Shown here: in pieces, positions 56,299-64,000 of the stretch
Numbering within the stretch: position 1 is the first letter of the stretch
Layout of the letters: every line of letters starts with the position of its first letter
Assembly (NCBI RefSeq): GCF_000934765.1
Contig: NZ_JYNN01000008.1
Span: 62,001 to 126,000, forward strand
DNA length: 64,000 bases
DNA from: Thiomicrospira microaerophila
GTDB taxonomy: Bacteria > Pseudomonadota > Gammaproteobacteria > Thiomicrospirales > Thiomicrospiraceae
Direction of reading: 5' to 3'
The notes under the pieces: generated by a model
Told to the model about the DNA's origin: nothing
The model's database searches: none
The model's input: the letters and a program-made list of their open reading frames with translations, nothing else
Position numbers and translations under genes: made by a program

Positions 56299-57798
56299 AT
56301 GATTGAAATTTTTAAACAGCTGCAACACGCGCTTTTTGAGTCGTTGCGCAATATCTTACCTATCCTGATTATTATTATCGGTTTTCAGCTTTTAGTGTTT
56401 CAAACACTACCCGATAATGTGCTATCGATTGCTATAGGTTTTGTGATCGTTATTATTGGGGTGGCGTTTTTCCTAGTTGGCTTGGAGGTTGGGGTGTTCC
56501 CGCTGGGGAATTCCCTGTCGAACGAGTTTCTACAAAAACGCTCGGTGGTATTGTTTACGCTTTTTGGTTTTGCGATTGGGTTTTCCGCGTCGATTGCCGA
56601 ACCCGCGATAATCGCGGTCGCGTTGCAAGCTGAAGAAATCACCCAGGGTGAGATTAATGCCTTTACCTTGCGTTTGATTATTGCCTGCTCCGTGGGTGCA
56701 ATTACCGCATTTGGTATCGTTCGCGCCTTGTTTGGCTGGTCTGTGTCTAAGATCATTATTTCGGGCTATATTCTTGTTCTAGTGATTACCTACTTCACGC
56801 CAAAAGAAATTATCGGCTTAGCCTATGACTCAGGTGGGGTGGCGACCAATGTGGCGACCGTGCCGCTGATTGTGGCGATTGGCATTGGTATTGCCTCGTC
56901 GATTCGCGGTCGCAGTGTATTGCGTGATGGTTTTGGCTTCGTGGCGCTGGCGGCGATTACACCGATGATCAGTATTCAGCTGTATGGCATTTTTGCACTG
57001 GGTGATGATCTGAGTATGCTGGGGGTGGGTTATGAAAAACCGATTGAAGAAGCCTATTCACTGGCTGATTTTGCACCGATGGTGGTTTTAGCTGGCATAT
57101 TGGATACCTTTTTGAATATCCTGCCGATTTTAATCACGATTTTTATCTTCCAGTTTTTGGTATTGCGTAAACGCTTACCGAATCTATCGCGTGTGGTGAT
57201 AGGGTTTGTTTTCCTAGTGATTGGTCTTTATGGCTTTATACTCGGGATTAAATTAGGTTTGTTCCCAATTGGTGAATCGATTGCGGGCAACTTGGTGGAT
57301 ATGAATAGCCTGTTCTTTATTTTCTTGTTTGCGTTCTTGGTGGGCTTTGGCACCACCATGGCCGAACCCGCGCTGGTGGCGGTGATTAAGCAAGCCGACA
57401 AGTATTCGGAATTGAGTTTAAATGTCACCCTGATCCGCGTGTTAGTCGCGGTCGGTGTGGGCTTGGGCATTCTGCTGGGCACTTACAAAATCGTCAATGG
57501 CATGGATATTTGGTTAATGATTACCCTGCTTTATGGTTTTGTGGTGCTGCTGGTGTTTTTTGCGCCAAGGGAGATGCACGCGTTTGCGTTTGACCTTGGC
57601 GGGGTGACGACGTCCGAGATCACGGTGCCGCTGATTACCGCATTTGGGATTTATTTGGCGACCAATATTGAAGGGCGTAATATTTTAATGGATGGCTTTG
57701 GCTTGATAGCGTTTGCTTCAGTATTCCCCATGATTACGGTACTGGGATACAGCATTTTCGCTCAATGGATGACCAAACGCAAAGCGCGGATAGGATAA
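56299..57798 (+). CDS. DUF1538 membrane protein (first of two)
   Basis: 499 residues in two similar halves offset by about 255 residues (about 17-230 and 272-485), so an internal duplication. Each half has a GF-x-x-x-x-AEPA motif (FSASIAEPAIIAVA at 95-108, FGTTMAEPALVAVI at 350-363) and a D-x-GGV-x-T motif (YDSGGVATNVATVP, FDLGGVTTSEITVP). Each half has about six membrane segments. The pattern of Glu-Pro and Asp-Gly motifs repeated within the membrane suggests an ion or solute pathway. DUF1538 has no established function that I know of. Its neighbours are a PII-like protein, a CBS protein and a cation ATPase. Confidence 0.85.
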   Translation: MIEIFKQLQHALFESLRNILPILIIIIGFQLLVFQTLPDNVLSIAIGFVIVIIGVAFFLVGLEVGVFPLGNSLSNEFLQKRSVVLFTLFGFAIGFSASIAEPAIIAVALQAEEITQGEINAFTLRLIIACSVGAITAFGIVRALFGWSVSKIIISGYILVLVITYFTPKEIIGLAYDSGGVATNVATVPLIVAIGIGIASSIRGRSVLRDGFGFVALAAITPMISIQLYGIFALGDDLSMLGVGYEKPIEEAYSLADFAPMVVLAGILDTFLNILPILITIFIFQFLVLRKRLPNLSRVVIGFVFLVIGLYGFILGIKLGLFPIGESIAGNLVDMNSLFFIFLFAFLVGFGTTMAEPALVAVIKQADKYSELSLNVTLIRVLVAVGVGLGILLGTYKIVNGMDIWLMITLLYGFVVLLVFFAPREMHAFAFDLGGVTTSEITVPLITAFGIYLATNIEGRNILMDGFGLIAFASVFPMITVLGYSIFAQWMTKRKARIG

Positions 57799-57828
57799 AA
57801 ACGGATTTTGAATTTAAATGACGCTAGT

Positions 57829-57855
57829 TTGACATGCTATTAGGTGGTGTATAAA
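57829..57855 (+). promoter_or_regulatory. Candidate sigma70 promoter of the P-type ATPase gene
   Basis: TTGACA (57829-57834) and TATAAA (57850-57855) with a 15-bp spacer, shorter than ideal, in the 79-bp gap after the first DUF1538 gene. AGGAGG lies properly before the ATG at 57878. Confidence 0.5.
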
Positions 57856-57877
57856 TATGTATTAGGAGGTTATTTTT

Positions 57878-60595
57878 ATGACGCAAGATAAAACTACGGT
57901 AGGAACAAAGCCGTTGAATTGGCATGCTCGAAATGCCAATGAAGCACTCAAACATTTTACGACGAGTGAGGAGGGCTTAGAACCTGCTGATGCCCAGAAG
58001 CGCCTAGATGAGTTTGGGCCTAATCGGATCGAAACCAGTCAACGAAGCGGCCCACTGGTGCGTTTGTTGCGTCAGTTTAATAATATCCTTATCTACATAT
58101 TGGTTGCCGCAGCGATTGGTACGGCTTTTTTAGAACACTGGGTGGATACCTTTGTTATTTTGGCGGTGGTGTTAATCAATGCCAGTATTGGTTTTGTGCA
58201 AGAGGGCAAAGCCGAACAGGCGCTGGATGCAATCCGAAATATGCTGTCGCCTCAGGCGGTGGTGTTGCGCGATGGACAGCGTATAACGATTGAAGCCGAT
58301 CAACTGGTGCCGGGTGATATTGTTTTACTTCAAGCGGGCGATAAAGTGCCGGCGGATTTACGTTTGATTGATACACGTAGTTTACGCATTGAAGAAGCGG
58401 TTTTGACCGGGGAATCGGTTCCGGTTGAAAAGCGCAGTGAAACGGTGGCAACCGAATCAGATTTGGGTGATCGCTTTTCGATGGCTTATTCAGGTACATT
58501 GGTTAACTTTGGCCGTGGCCGTGGGGTGGTGGTAGCCACTGGCGAACAAACTGAAATTGGCCGAATTAGCGCTATGCTATCTAAAGTGGAAACCATTAGC
58601 ACACCGTTACTGCGTCAAACCGCAGAGTTTGGCCGCATCCTTTCTATCATAATTGTGATCCTATCCGCGCTTATCTTTGCATTTGGTTATTGGGTGCGTG
58701 ACTATGCGGCGGCGGAGATGTTCCTTGCTGCAGTGAGTTTGGCGGTTTCGACCATTCCTGAAGGTTTACCGGCGATTATGACCATTACCCTCGCAATCGG
58801 GGTGCAAAAAATGGCGCGGCGCAATGCGATTATTCGTCGCTTACCTGCGGTTGAAACCCTAGGCGCAGTGACCACCATCTGTTCAGATAAAACCGGTACG
58901 TTGACACGCAACGAAATGACGGTTCAGGCTTTAATAACCGCAGATGGTGAATACCAGGTTTCTGGCGTGGGTTATGCGCCACAGGGCGCTATTGAGCGTG
59001 ATGGTCATATGCTTGAGTTGGAACAAGCTGGACCTGCATTGGCGCAAGGCTTGCGTGGCGCGTTGTTATGTAATGATAGCTGGTTGGTTGAAAAAGACGG
59101 TGATTGGCAAGTCAATGGTGATCCGACTGAAGGCGCATTGTTAGCCGCGGCGATGAAGGCTGGGCTTGATTCACAGACAGAATCAGATAGTTTTCCTCGA
59201 ACAGACCTGATCCCATTTGAGTCGGACCACAAGTTTATGGCGACCTTGCATCATGATCATGAAGGGCATGGCTATATCTTTATCAAAGGCGCACCGGAGC
59301 GCGTTCTTGCTATGTGCAACTATCAGCGTACGGATAAGGGTGATCTGCCGATTGACGCTGATTTTTGGCACCAAGCGATGGAAGGGCTTGCGGATCGTGG
59401 GCAGCGAGTCTTAGCGATTGCCGTTAAAAAAGTACCGATGCAACAAGTTGAATTAACTTTCAAAGATGTTGAAGAAGGTGCCGTATTGCTAAACCTGTTT
59501 GGCATAATCGACCCGCCAAGAGAAGAAGCGATTCGAGCAGTAGCTGAATGTCATCAAGCGGGTATTTCTGTCAAAATGATTACCGGTGATCACTCGGCTA
59601 CGGCACGGGCGATAGGGTTACAGCTGGGCATTGGTGATGGAAAAACCGCCATTACAGGCCAAGAAATTGAACAAATGGATGACGAGGCATTACGTCGTGT
59701 CGTGACTGAGGTAGACATTTTTGCACGTACCAGTCCGGAACATAAACTAAGATTAGTCCAGGCATTGCAGGCTGAAGGTCATGTCACCGCGATGACTGGT
59801 GATGGGGTTAATGACGCCCCAGCGCTTAAGCGGGCAGATGTTGGAATTTCGATGGGGCGTAAGGGCACTGAAGCCTCTAAAGAAGCCTCTGAAATGGTGT
59901 TGGCTGATGATAACTTTGCGTCTATTGCCCATGCAGTCAAAGAAGGACGCACGGTTTATAACAATATTCGTAAATCGATTTTGCATATGCTGCCGACCAA
60001 TGCGGGGCAGTCGTTAACGATTATTTTTGCCATTTTACTGGCACACCAATTACCGTTGACGCCAGTACAAGTGCTTTGGGTTAATATGGTGACCTCGGTG
60101 ACCTTGGCAATGGCGCTCGCGTTTGAACCTACCGAGCCAGGGGTGATGAGTCGCCATCCTCGACGACCTGATATGCCGTTGCTATCTGGACTGATGTTAT
60201 GGCGTATTCCGTTTGTTGCGTTGTTACTTTGGGCCGGTACTTTTGGGCATTTTGTTTATATGGAAATGCAGGGTGTGATGGATGAATATGCACGCACCGT
60301 TGCGATTAACACGCTGGTAGCGGGTCAGTTATTCTATTTGTTTAATCTTCGCTATATTGATCAATCGGTATTGAGCTTTAATGGAATTTTTGGCAGTAAG
60401 GCGATGTGGATTGCGGCAGGGGTATTAGTCGTGCTTCAGTTGGCATTTACCTATGCGCCCTTTATGAATACCTTGTTTGGTACAACACCGATCAGTGCTG
60501 AAGACTGGGTGCGTATTCTACTGTTTGGTATACTGGTATTTTTTGTAGTTGAGTTAGAAAAATTAGTGCGCAGACGCTTTTTTGCGACAGCTTAA
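57878..60595 (+). CDS. P2-type cation-transporting ATPase
   Basis: 905 residues with the full P-type set: N-terminal cation ATPase domain, TGES (177-180), M4 PEGLP (294-298), phosphorylation site DKTGT (Asp337), KGAPE, MITGD and TGDGVNDAP (about 639-647), then six C-terminal membrane segments. It is of the PacL/SERCA-like P2 group. M6 reads WVNMVTSVTLAMALAFEP: the Asn and Thr of the calcium site are present but the Asp (Asp800 in SERCA) is Ser, so the ion or stoichiometry may differ from classical calcium pumps. It sits between two DUF1538 genes in the same direction. Confidence 0.92.
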   Translation: MTQDKTTVGTKPLNWHARNANEALKHFTTSEEGLEPADAQKRLDEFGPNRIETSQRSGPLVRLLRQFNNILIYILVAAAIGTAFLEHWVDTFVILAVVLINASIGFVQEGKAEQALDAIRNMLSPQAVVLRDGQRITIEADQLVPGDIVLLQAGDKVPADLRLIDTRSLRIEEAVLTGESVPVEKRSETVATESDLGDRFSMAYSGTLVNFGRGRGVVVATGEQTEIGRISAMLSKVETISTPLLRQTAEFGRILSIIIVILSALIFAFGYWVRDYAAAEMFLAAVSLAVSTIPEGLPAIMTITLAIGVQKMARRNAIIRRLPAVETLGAVTTICSDKTGTLTRNEMTVQALITADGEYQVSGVGYAPQGAIERDGHMLELEQAGPALAQGLRGALLCNDSWLVEKDGDWQVNGDPTEGALLAAAMKAGLDSQTESDSFPRTDLIPFESDHKFMATLHHDHEGHGYIFIKGAPERVLAMCNYQRTDKGDLPIDADFWHQAMEGLADRGQRVLAIAVKKVPMQQVELTFKDVEEGAVLLNLFGIIDPPREEAIRAVAECHQAGISVKMITGDHSATARAIGLQLGIGDGKTAITGQEIEQMDDEALRRVVTEVDIFARTSPEHKLRLVQALQAEGHVTAMTGDGVNDAPALKRADVGISMGRKGTEASKEASEMVLADDNFASIAHAVKEGRTVYNNIRKSILHMLPTNAGQSLTIIFAILLAHQLPLTPVQVLWVNMVTSVTLAMALAFEPTEPGVMSRHPRRPDMPLLSGLMLWRIPFVALLLWAGTFGHFVYMEMQGVMDEYARTVAINTLVAGQLFYLFNLRYIDQSVLSFNGIFGSKAMWIAAGVLVVLQLAFTYAPFMNTLFGTTPISAEDWVRILLFGILVFFVVELEKLVRRRFFATA

Positions 60596-60696
60596 CTAAA
60601 CACGGAAGCCAGCGCCATGCTAAAAGCTAGCTAGCGCAACAATAGCTGTACTCTGTGTTGATGAATCAAGTATCCAATTAGAAAAGAAAAATTTGT

Positions 60697-62421
60697 ATGG
60701 AAAAAAAACCAATTCGTTATCACCAAGTCGTTCAAAAAGAGCGATTTGAAACCCATTCTATTCGTTATAACGAATTGGTTGAAACACCTGATTCTGCTTT
60801 TCAAAAAATAAAACTTAGTCGCTATGATGCTTGGCGATTACTTAAACCCTATATTTCTGAACGTTTAGGCGACCAGCTTCGTGCCGTTTTGCCTTTATCT
60901 ATTTACCTCGTTTTATTTCAACTTATTATCCTACGTCAGCCGATTGTCGATGCCGGTATTATTACTGCAGGCCTGGTGGCGGTGGTGATCGGTTTAATGC
61001 TGTTTATCGAGGGGTTAAAACTCGGTTTAATGCCGTTTGGCGAAACCATAGGGAATAAACTGCCGCAAAAATCCAGTTTACCAGTCTTGTTGTTGGTGAC
61101 GTTTTTACTGGGTATTGGGGTGACTTTTGCCGAACCCTCCATTGGTGCATTGAAAGAAGCGGGCGCAAATGTGGTTGCGCAGGATGCGCCTTATCTCTAC
61201 GCGATGCTCAATATTTATACCGAAACACTGGTGTTAATGGTGGGCGTGGGCGTCGGGTTGGCGGCGTTGATTGGTACGTTGCGGTTTATTTATGACTGGA
61301 GCATTAAACCGCTGATTTTTGCTTCGGTGATTCCAACTCTTGCTTTGACAATCTATATCGCATTGAATCCGGAATTGAGCAGTGTGATTGGCTTGGCTTG
61401 GGATAGCGGTGCGGTCACCACTGGACCGGTTACTGTGCCCCTAGTCTTAGCCTTAGGAATTGGTATTGCGGCGGCGGCGGGTAGCGGTAAGCAATCAATG
61501 AGTGGGTTTGGTATTGTGACCTTGGCCTCGTTATTCCCGATTCTAGCGGTGTTGATGTTGGCGTTGTACGTGCATTCCGCGATCAGTGTCGATGAAATTC
61601 TTGCACATGTGTCTGATATTGAGGTTTTTGAACCGGCTTGGTATCAGATGACGCCCTCCGTCGAGATTATTAATGGGTTGCGTGCGATTGTGCCCTTAAT
61701 TGCCTTTTTAGGGCTGATTTTGGTGTTTTTGCTGCGTGAGAAGCTTGCGAATAGTCGTGTGATTATGCTGGGTTTGGGTTTGACTGTTATAGGGATGATT
61801 ATCTTTAACTTAGGTTTAAGTTATGGGCTTGCCATGCTGGGTACGCAAACCGGTTCAACCATTCCGGCGGCCTTTGCTGAACTTCAAGGTATCGAGGGTT
61901 CACCGTTTTATTGGTATGGCTTGGGCATTGCGATTACCTTATTGTTTGCCTATTTATTGGGCTTTGGCTCAACACTGGCCGAACCCGCCTTGAATGCCTT
62001 AGGTATGACGGTTGAAACCCTCACCAACGGAGCATTTAAAAAGCAAGCGCTCATGTATGCAGTGGCCGTAGGCGTGGGGGGCGGTATTGCGCTGGGTGTC
62101 GCAAAGGTGATTTTTGATTGGTCGTTGATTTGGTTGATTTTGCCAGGCTATCTTTTAGCGATGATGTTAACCGTTATTTCCGATGAAAAATACGTCAATA
62201 TTGCTTGGGATAGCGCGGGGGTGACAACCGGACCGGTGACCGTGCCTTTAGTATTAGCGATGGGCTTGGGTTTAGGGTTGGCCGTGGGGGCGGTTGAAGG
62301 TTTTGGTATCTTAGCCTTGGCATCCATTGGCCCTATTATCACCGTGCAACTGACAGGCCTGGCGATACGGTTAAAAGTCTATTGGCAAGAAAAACGCCTG
62401 CAAGTGTTAAATGCCGAATAA
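60697..62421 (+). CDS. DUF1538 membrane protein (second, with N-terminal extension)
   Basis: 574 residues. A polar N-terminal extension of about 60 residues, absent from the first DUF1538 protein, precedes two homologous halves: AEPS (145-148) and AEPA (428-431), and WDSGAVTTGPVTVP (235-248) and WDSAGVTTGPVTVP (504-517). The repeated WDS-x-GVTTGPVTVP is more regular than in the 56299 protein. About twelve membrane segments. Followed by two PII-like genes. Function unknown; a nucleotide-gated ion or solute carrier is inferred. Confidence 0.85.
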   Translation: MEKKPIRYHQVVQKERFETHSIRYNELVETPDSAFQKIKLSRYDAWRLLKPYISERLGDQLRAVLPLSIYLVLFQLIILRQPIVDAGIITAGLVAVVIGLMLFIEGLKLGLMPFGETIGNKLPQKSSLPVLLLVTFLLGIGVTFAEPSIGALKEAGANVVAQDAPYLYAMLNIYTETLVLMVGVGVGLAALIGTLRFIYDWSIKPLIFASVIPTLALTIYIALNPELSSVIGLAWDSGAVTTGPVTVPLVLALGIGIAAAAGSGKQSMSGFGIVTLASLFPILAVLMLALYVHSAISVDEILAHVSDIEVFEPAWYQMTPSVEIINGLRAIVPLIAFLGLILVFLLREKLANSRVIMLGLGLTVIGMIIFNLGLSYGLAMLGTQTGSTIPAAFAELQGIEGSPFYWYGLGIAITLLFAYLLGFGSTLAEPALNALGMTVETLTNGAFKKQALMYAVAVGVGGGIALGVAKVIFDWSLIWLILPGYLLAMMLTVISDEKYVNIAWDSAGVTTGPVTVPLVLAMGLGLGLAVGAVEGFGILALASIGPIITVQLTGLAIRLKVYWQEKRLQVLNAE

Positions 62422-62459
62422 TCACTGCTTAAAACAGCCTTAATTTAGAGGGAACGGGA

Positions 62460-62837
62460 ATGAGTGTTGAAAAGAAAATAACTATCTTAACCGGCGTATC
62501 GCTGATTACCTGCATGGTGCAAAAAGGCAAGGGTGATCAGATTGTGGCGGCAGCGCGTGCGGCTGGGGCGCAGGGTGCTTCCATTCATTACGGACGCGGT
62601 GCCGGGGTGCGAGATCGTCTTGGGTTATTGAGCATAACGGTTGAAGCCGAAAAAGAAGTGATTCAAATTATGGTGTCAGAGGAACAAGAAAAAGAAGTTT
62701 TTGTGCGCATGTATGAGGCAGGCCAATTGGATACACCTGGCATGGGCATTATGTATATCACTAAGCTGGATAAAGCCGCGGCCTATATTCCACCGCATAT
62801 TTTGCAGCGTATTGAACAATCCCATCACCCTCGCTAG
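62460..62837 (+). CDS. PII-like signalling protein, second of the locus
   Basis: 125 residues with the PII fold order: strand ITCMVQKGKG, helix GDQIVAAARAAGAQGAS, loop HYGRGAGVRDRLG, strand LLSITVEAEKEVIQIMV, helix EEQEKEVFVRMYEAG, strand GIMYITKLDKA. The GRGAG loop resembles the T-loop base of GlnB-like proteins. It follows the second DUF1538 gene by 38 bp with a GAGGGAACGG site and is probably co-transcribed. Confidence 0.8.
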   Translation: MSVEKKITILTGVSLITCMVQKGKGDQIVAAARAAGAQGASIHYGRGAGVRDRLGLLSITVEAEKEVIQIMVSEEQEKEVFVRMYEAGQLDTPGMGIMYITKLDKAAAYIPPHILQRIEQSHHPR

Positions 62838-62846
62838 GAAACCACT

Positions 62847-63275
62847 ATGAATCCGATGCTGACCCAACCTATAACCCTGATTGGCGCAATTATTACGCAA
62901 GGTACTTCAACGCAGGTGCTTGGACATATCGAACCCGATTATATTCTTGCTACCGAGTTTTTAACCGTGCGCAATGAGCAAACCACAGGGGCTTACGATA
63001 GTTGGGAAGACATGGATTTGCTCAAGGTGATTGTGCCCGCTGAATATGCTGAACAGGTGTTTGAGGAACTCTACACCCTTGCTAAGATTGAGCAAACCGA
63101 AGGCGCGTATATGTACCAGCATCCGTTAACAGGTTGTACCGATTACCAACTGCCCGATTTACCCGCTGAAGGGATACCGACCGAAGCCTTAGCAGATATG
63201 CAACTTGCCAACGAACTCGGCCTTAGCGAAACCGACATTCAAAACCTAAAACGCCTCGTCGAAAACCAGGCTTAA
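62847..63275 (+). CDS. PII-like protein with C-terminal extension, third of the locus
   Basis: 142 residues. The first 110 follow the same strand-helix-strand pattern as the preceding gene (LIGAIITQGTSTQVLGHI; LLKVIVPAEYAEQVFEELYT; IEQTEGAYMYQHPLTGC), so it is read as a divergent PII-like protein. It lacks the GRGAG loop and has an acidic, helical tail of about 30 residues. Nine bp after the previous gene, it ends the plus-strand cluster. Confidence in the fold is moderate. Confidence 0.65.
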   Translation: MNPMLTQPITLIGAIITQGTSTQVLGHIEPDYILATEFLTVRNEQTTGAYDSWEDMDLLKVIVPAEYAEQVFEELYTLAKIEQTEGAYMYQHPLTGCTDYQLPDLPAEGIPTEALADMQLANELGLSETDIQNLKRLVENQA

Positions 63276-63287
63276 GTCGGGTTAAAC

Positions 63288-63653
63288 CTAATAGGTTCTT
63301 AAGTTTTGTTTGATGAGTAGCTGGAGCACTTCAAATTTAACCGGTTTATGAATATAGCCTACTGCACCGATATGGGTGACTTCACTGGCCATATCTATGT
63401 CACCGTGACCAGACATGACGATACAAGGCAGTGTGGCATTGGCTGATTTTTTGAGGGTTTTAACCAGTGTTAAACCATCCATTTTTGGCATGCGTACATC
63501 GGTAATTAACATATCGGGGGTGCTCAGCTCAATTTTATCAAGCGCTTCCAACCCACTCAGTGCGGTCTCAATCTGGTAACCCACCGACTCTAATCGCCAC
63601 CGTAATACTTTTAAAATGGCTTGTTCATCATCCACTAATAATAGTTTAGTCAT
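63288..63653 (-). CDS. Single-domain response regulator
   Basis: 121 residues, a CheY-like receiver only: acidic pair Asp8/Asp9, phospho-acceptor Asp52 (LITDVRMPKMDG), Ser in VMSGHGD, Lys103 (HKPVK). No output domain. The GHGDIDMA phrase is typical of NtrC/FixJ-type receivers. Its start overlaps the 3' end of the kinase gene by 8 bp. It converges on the PII-like cluster and might regulate it. Confidence 0.87.
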   Translation of the reverse strand: MTKLLLVDDEQAILKVLRWRLESVGYQIETALSGLEALDKIELSTPDMLITDVRMPKMDGLTLVKTLKKSANATLPCIVMSGHGDIDMASEVTHIGAVGYIHKPVKFEVLQLLIKQNLRTY

Positions 63654-64000
63654 CTTGGTTATCCGTCATTTTGTGGGGAATATGGAGTATAAAACGCGCC
63701 CCTTTTGCAAGTTCGCTTTCTATAATAAGTTCAATTTTTAGCTCATGTAAAATGTTATCGACAATCGATAATCCGAGCCCCGTACCATCGCCAGCTTCTT
63801 TGGTGGTAAAAAAGGGGTCAAGGCAATGCTGACGTGTGGTTTCATCCATACCGCAACCGTTATCTTCAATAATGAGCGTAACTTTTTGTTGATCACACTG
63901 GAGCTTAATGGTGATTTTGGGGTTTAGGTGATGTGTTTTTTCGAGTGCTTGGCGTGCATTGGTTAGTAGATTGACAAGTACTTGCTCAAACTTTTGAATC
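63646..64000 (-). CDS. Partial sensor histidine kinase (C-terminal ATPase domain)
   Basis: The frame is open to the right edge. It shows the N-box VLVNLLTNARQALE, G1-box DNGCGMD, F-box PFFTTK and G2-box DGTGLGLSIV of a NtrB/PAS-type histidine kinase ATPase domain. The sensor and H-box lie outside the window. It overlaps the receiver gene by 8 bp and is its likely partner. The internal ATG at 63849 is not the start. Confidence 0.88.
   Translation of the reverse strand, partial: IQKFEQVLVNLLTNARQALEKTHHLNPKITIKLQCDQQKVTLIIEDNGCGMDETTRQHCLDPFFTTKEAGDGTGLGLSIVDNILHELKIELIIESELAKGARFILHIPHKMTDNQDD

Overview
The window looks like chromosomal DNA of a marine or sulfur-oxidising gammaproteobacterium, most like the Thiomicrospira / Hydrogenovibrio / Thiomicrorhabdus group. 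This rests on gene content (LplT-Aas, TsaC, PrlC, HemF, MnmE, MlaA, a ResB/CcsA cytochrome c maturation system, persulfide-type metallohydrolase, ArsR-rhodanese fusion, DUF1538/PII-like locus, many chemoreceptors) and not on any search. No rRNA, tRNA or CRISPR array was recognised.

Layout. 1-2422: the 5' part of a large Ig-like-repeat lipoprotein gene that runs off the left edge. 2518-9992 (minus strand): coiled-coil protein, Na/Pi-type transporter, Aas, an AAA ATPase wedged between aas and lplT, and TsaC. 10398-14599: a multi-SLBB polysaccharide exporter translationally coupled to a Wzz-type chain-length protein. 14673-23067: PrlC, a PilZ protein, a chemoreceptor with a periplasmic CxxCH (haem) domain, HslR, HemF, an M48 lipoprotein protease, EngB. 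23245-28707: ResB, CcsA, DsbA and an acetolactate-synthase-like enzyme. 28708-35138 is repeat-rich and holds a nitroreductase, a DnaA-box cluster beside an AT-rich tract, OxyR, MlaA, MnmE, an antitoxin-gene remnant and an MFS transporter. 35139-39132: persulfide-dioxygenase-like MBL hydrolase, an orphan antitoxin-like gene, an ArsR-rhodanese regulator and a MASE1 two-component pair. 39675-43791: PAS chemoreceptor and an NMT1-PAS-GGDEF protein. 44034-48119: RND efflux pair, followed by a toxin-antitoxin cassette whose toxin gene is split by a 162-bp MITE. 49171-54964: DeaD and an Fbp-type iron ABC transporter.

55540-63275 is the most system-like part: PII-like protein, CBS protein, DUF1538 membrane protein, P2-type cation ATPase, a second DUF1538 protein, and two more PII-like proteins, all on the plus strand. 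It reads as a small-molecule-regulated membrane transport module whose substrate is unknown. A two-component pair follows on the other strand, with the kinase running off the right edge.

At the level of DNA itself the strongest anomaly is the 12-bp perfect palindrome ACCAGGCCTGGT. It occurs exactly 12 times (about 0.004 expected for equal base use), inside genes in several reading frames, between genes, and as the apex of a terminator. At least eleven further copies of its CAGGCCTG core are present. Several families of short palindromic or MITE-like elements fill the intergenic gaps, and one of them has inactivated a toxin gene with a clean TA target duplication.
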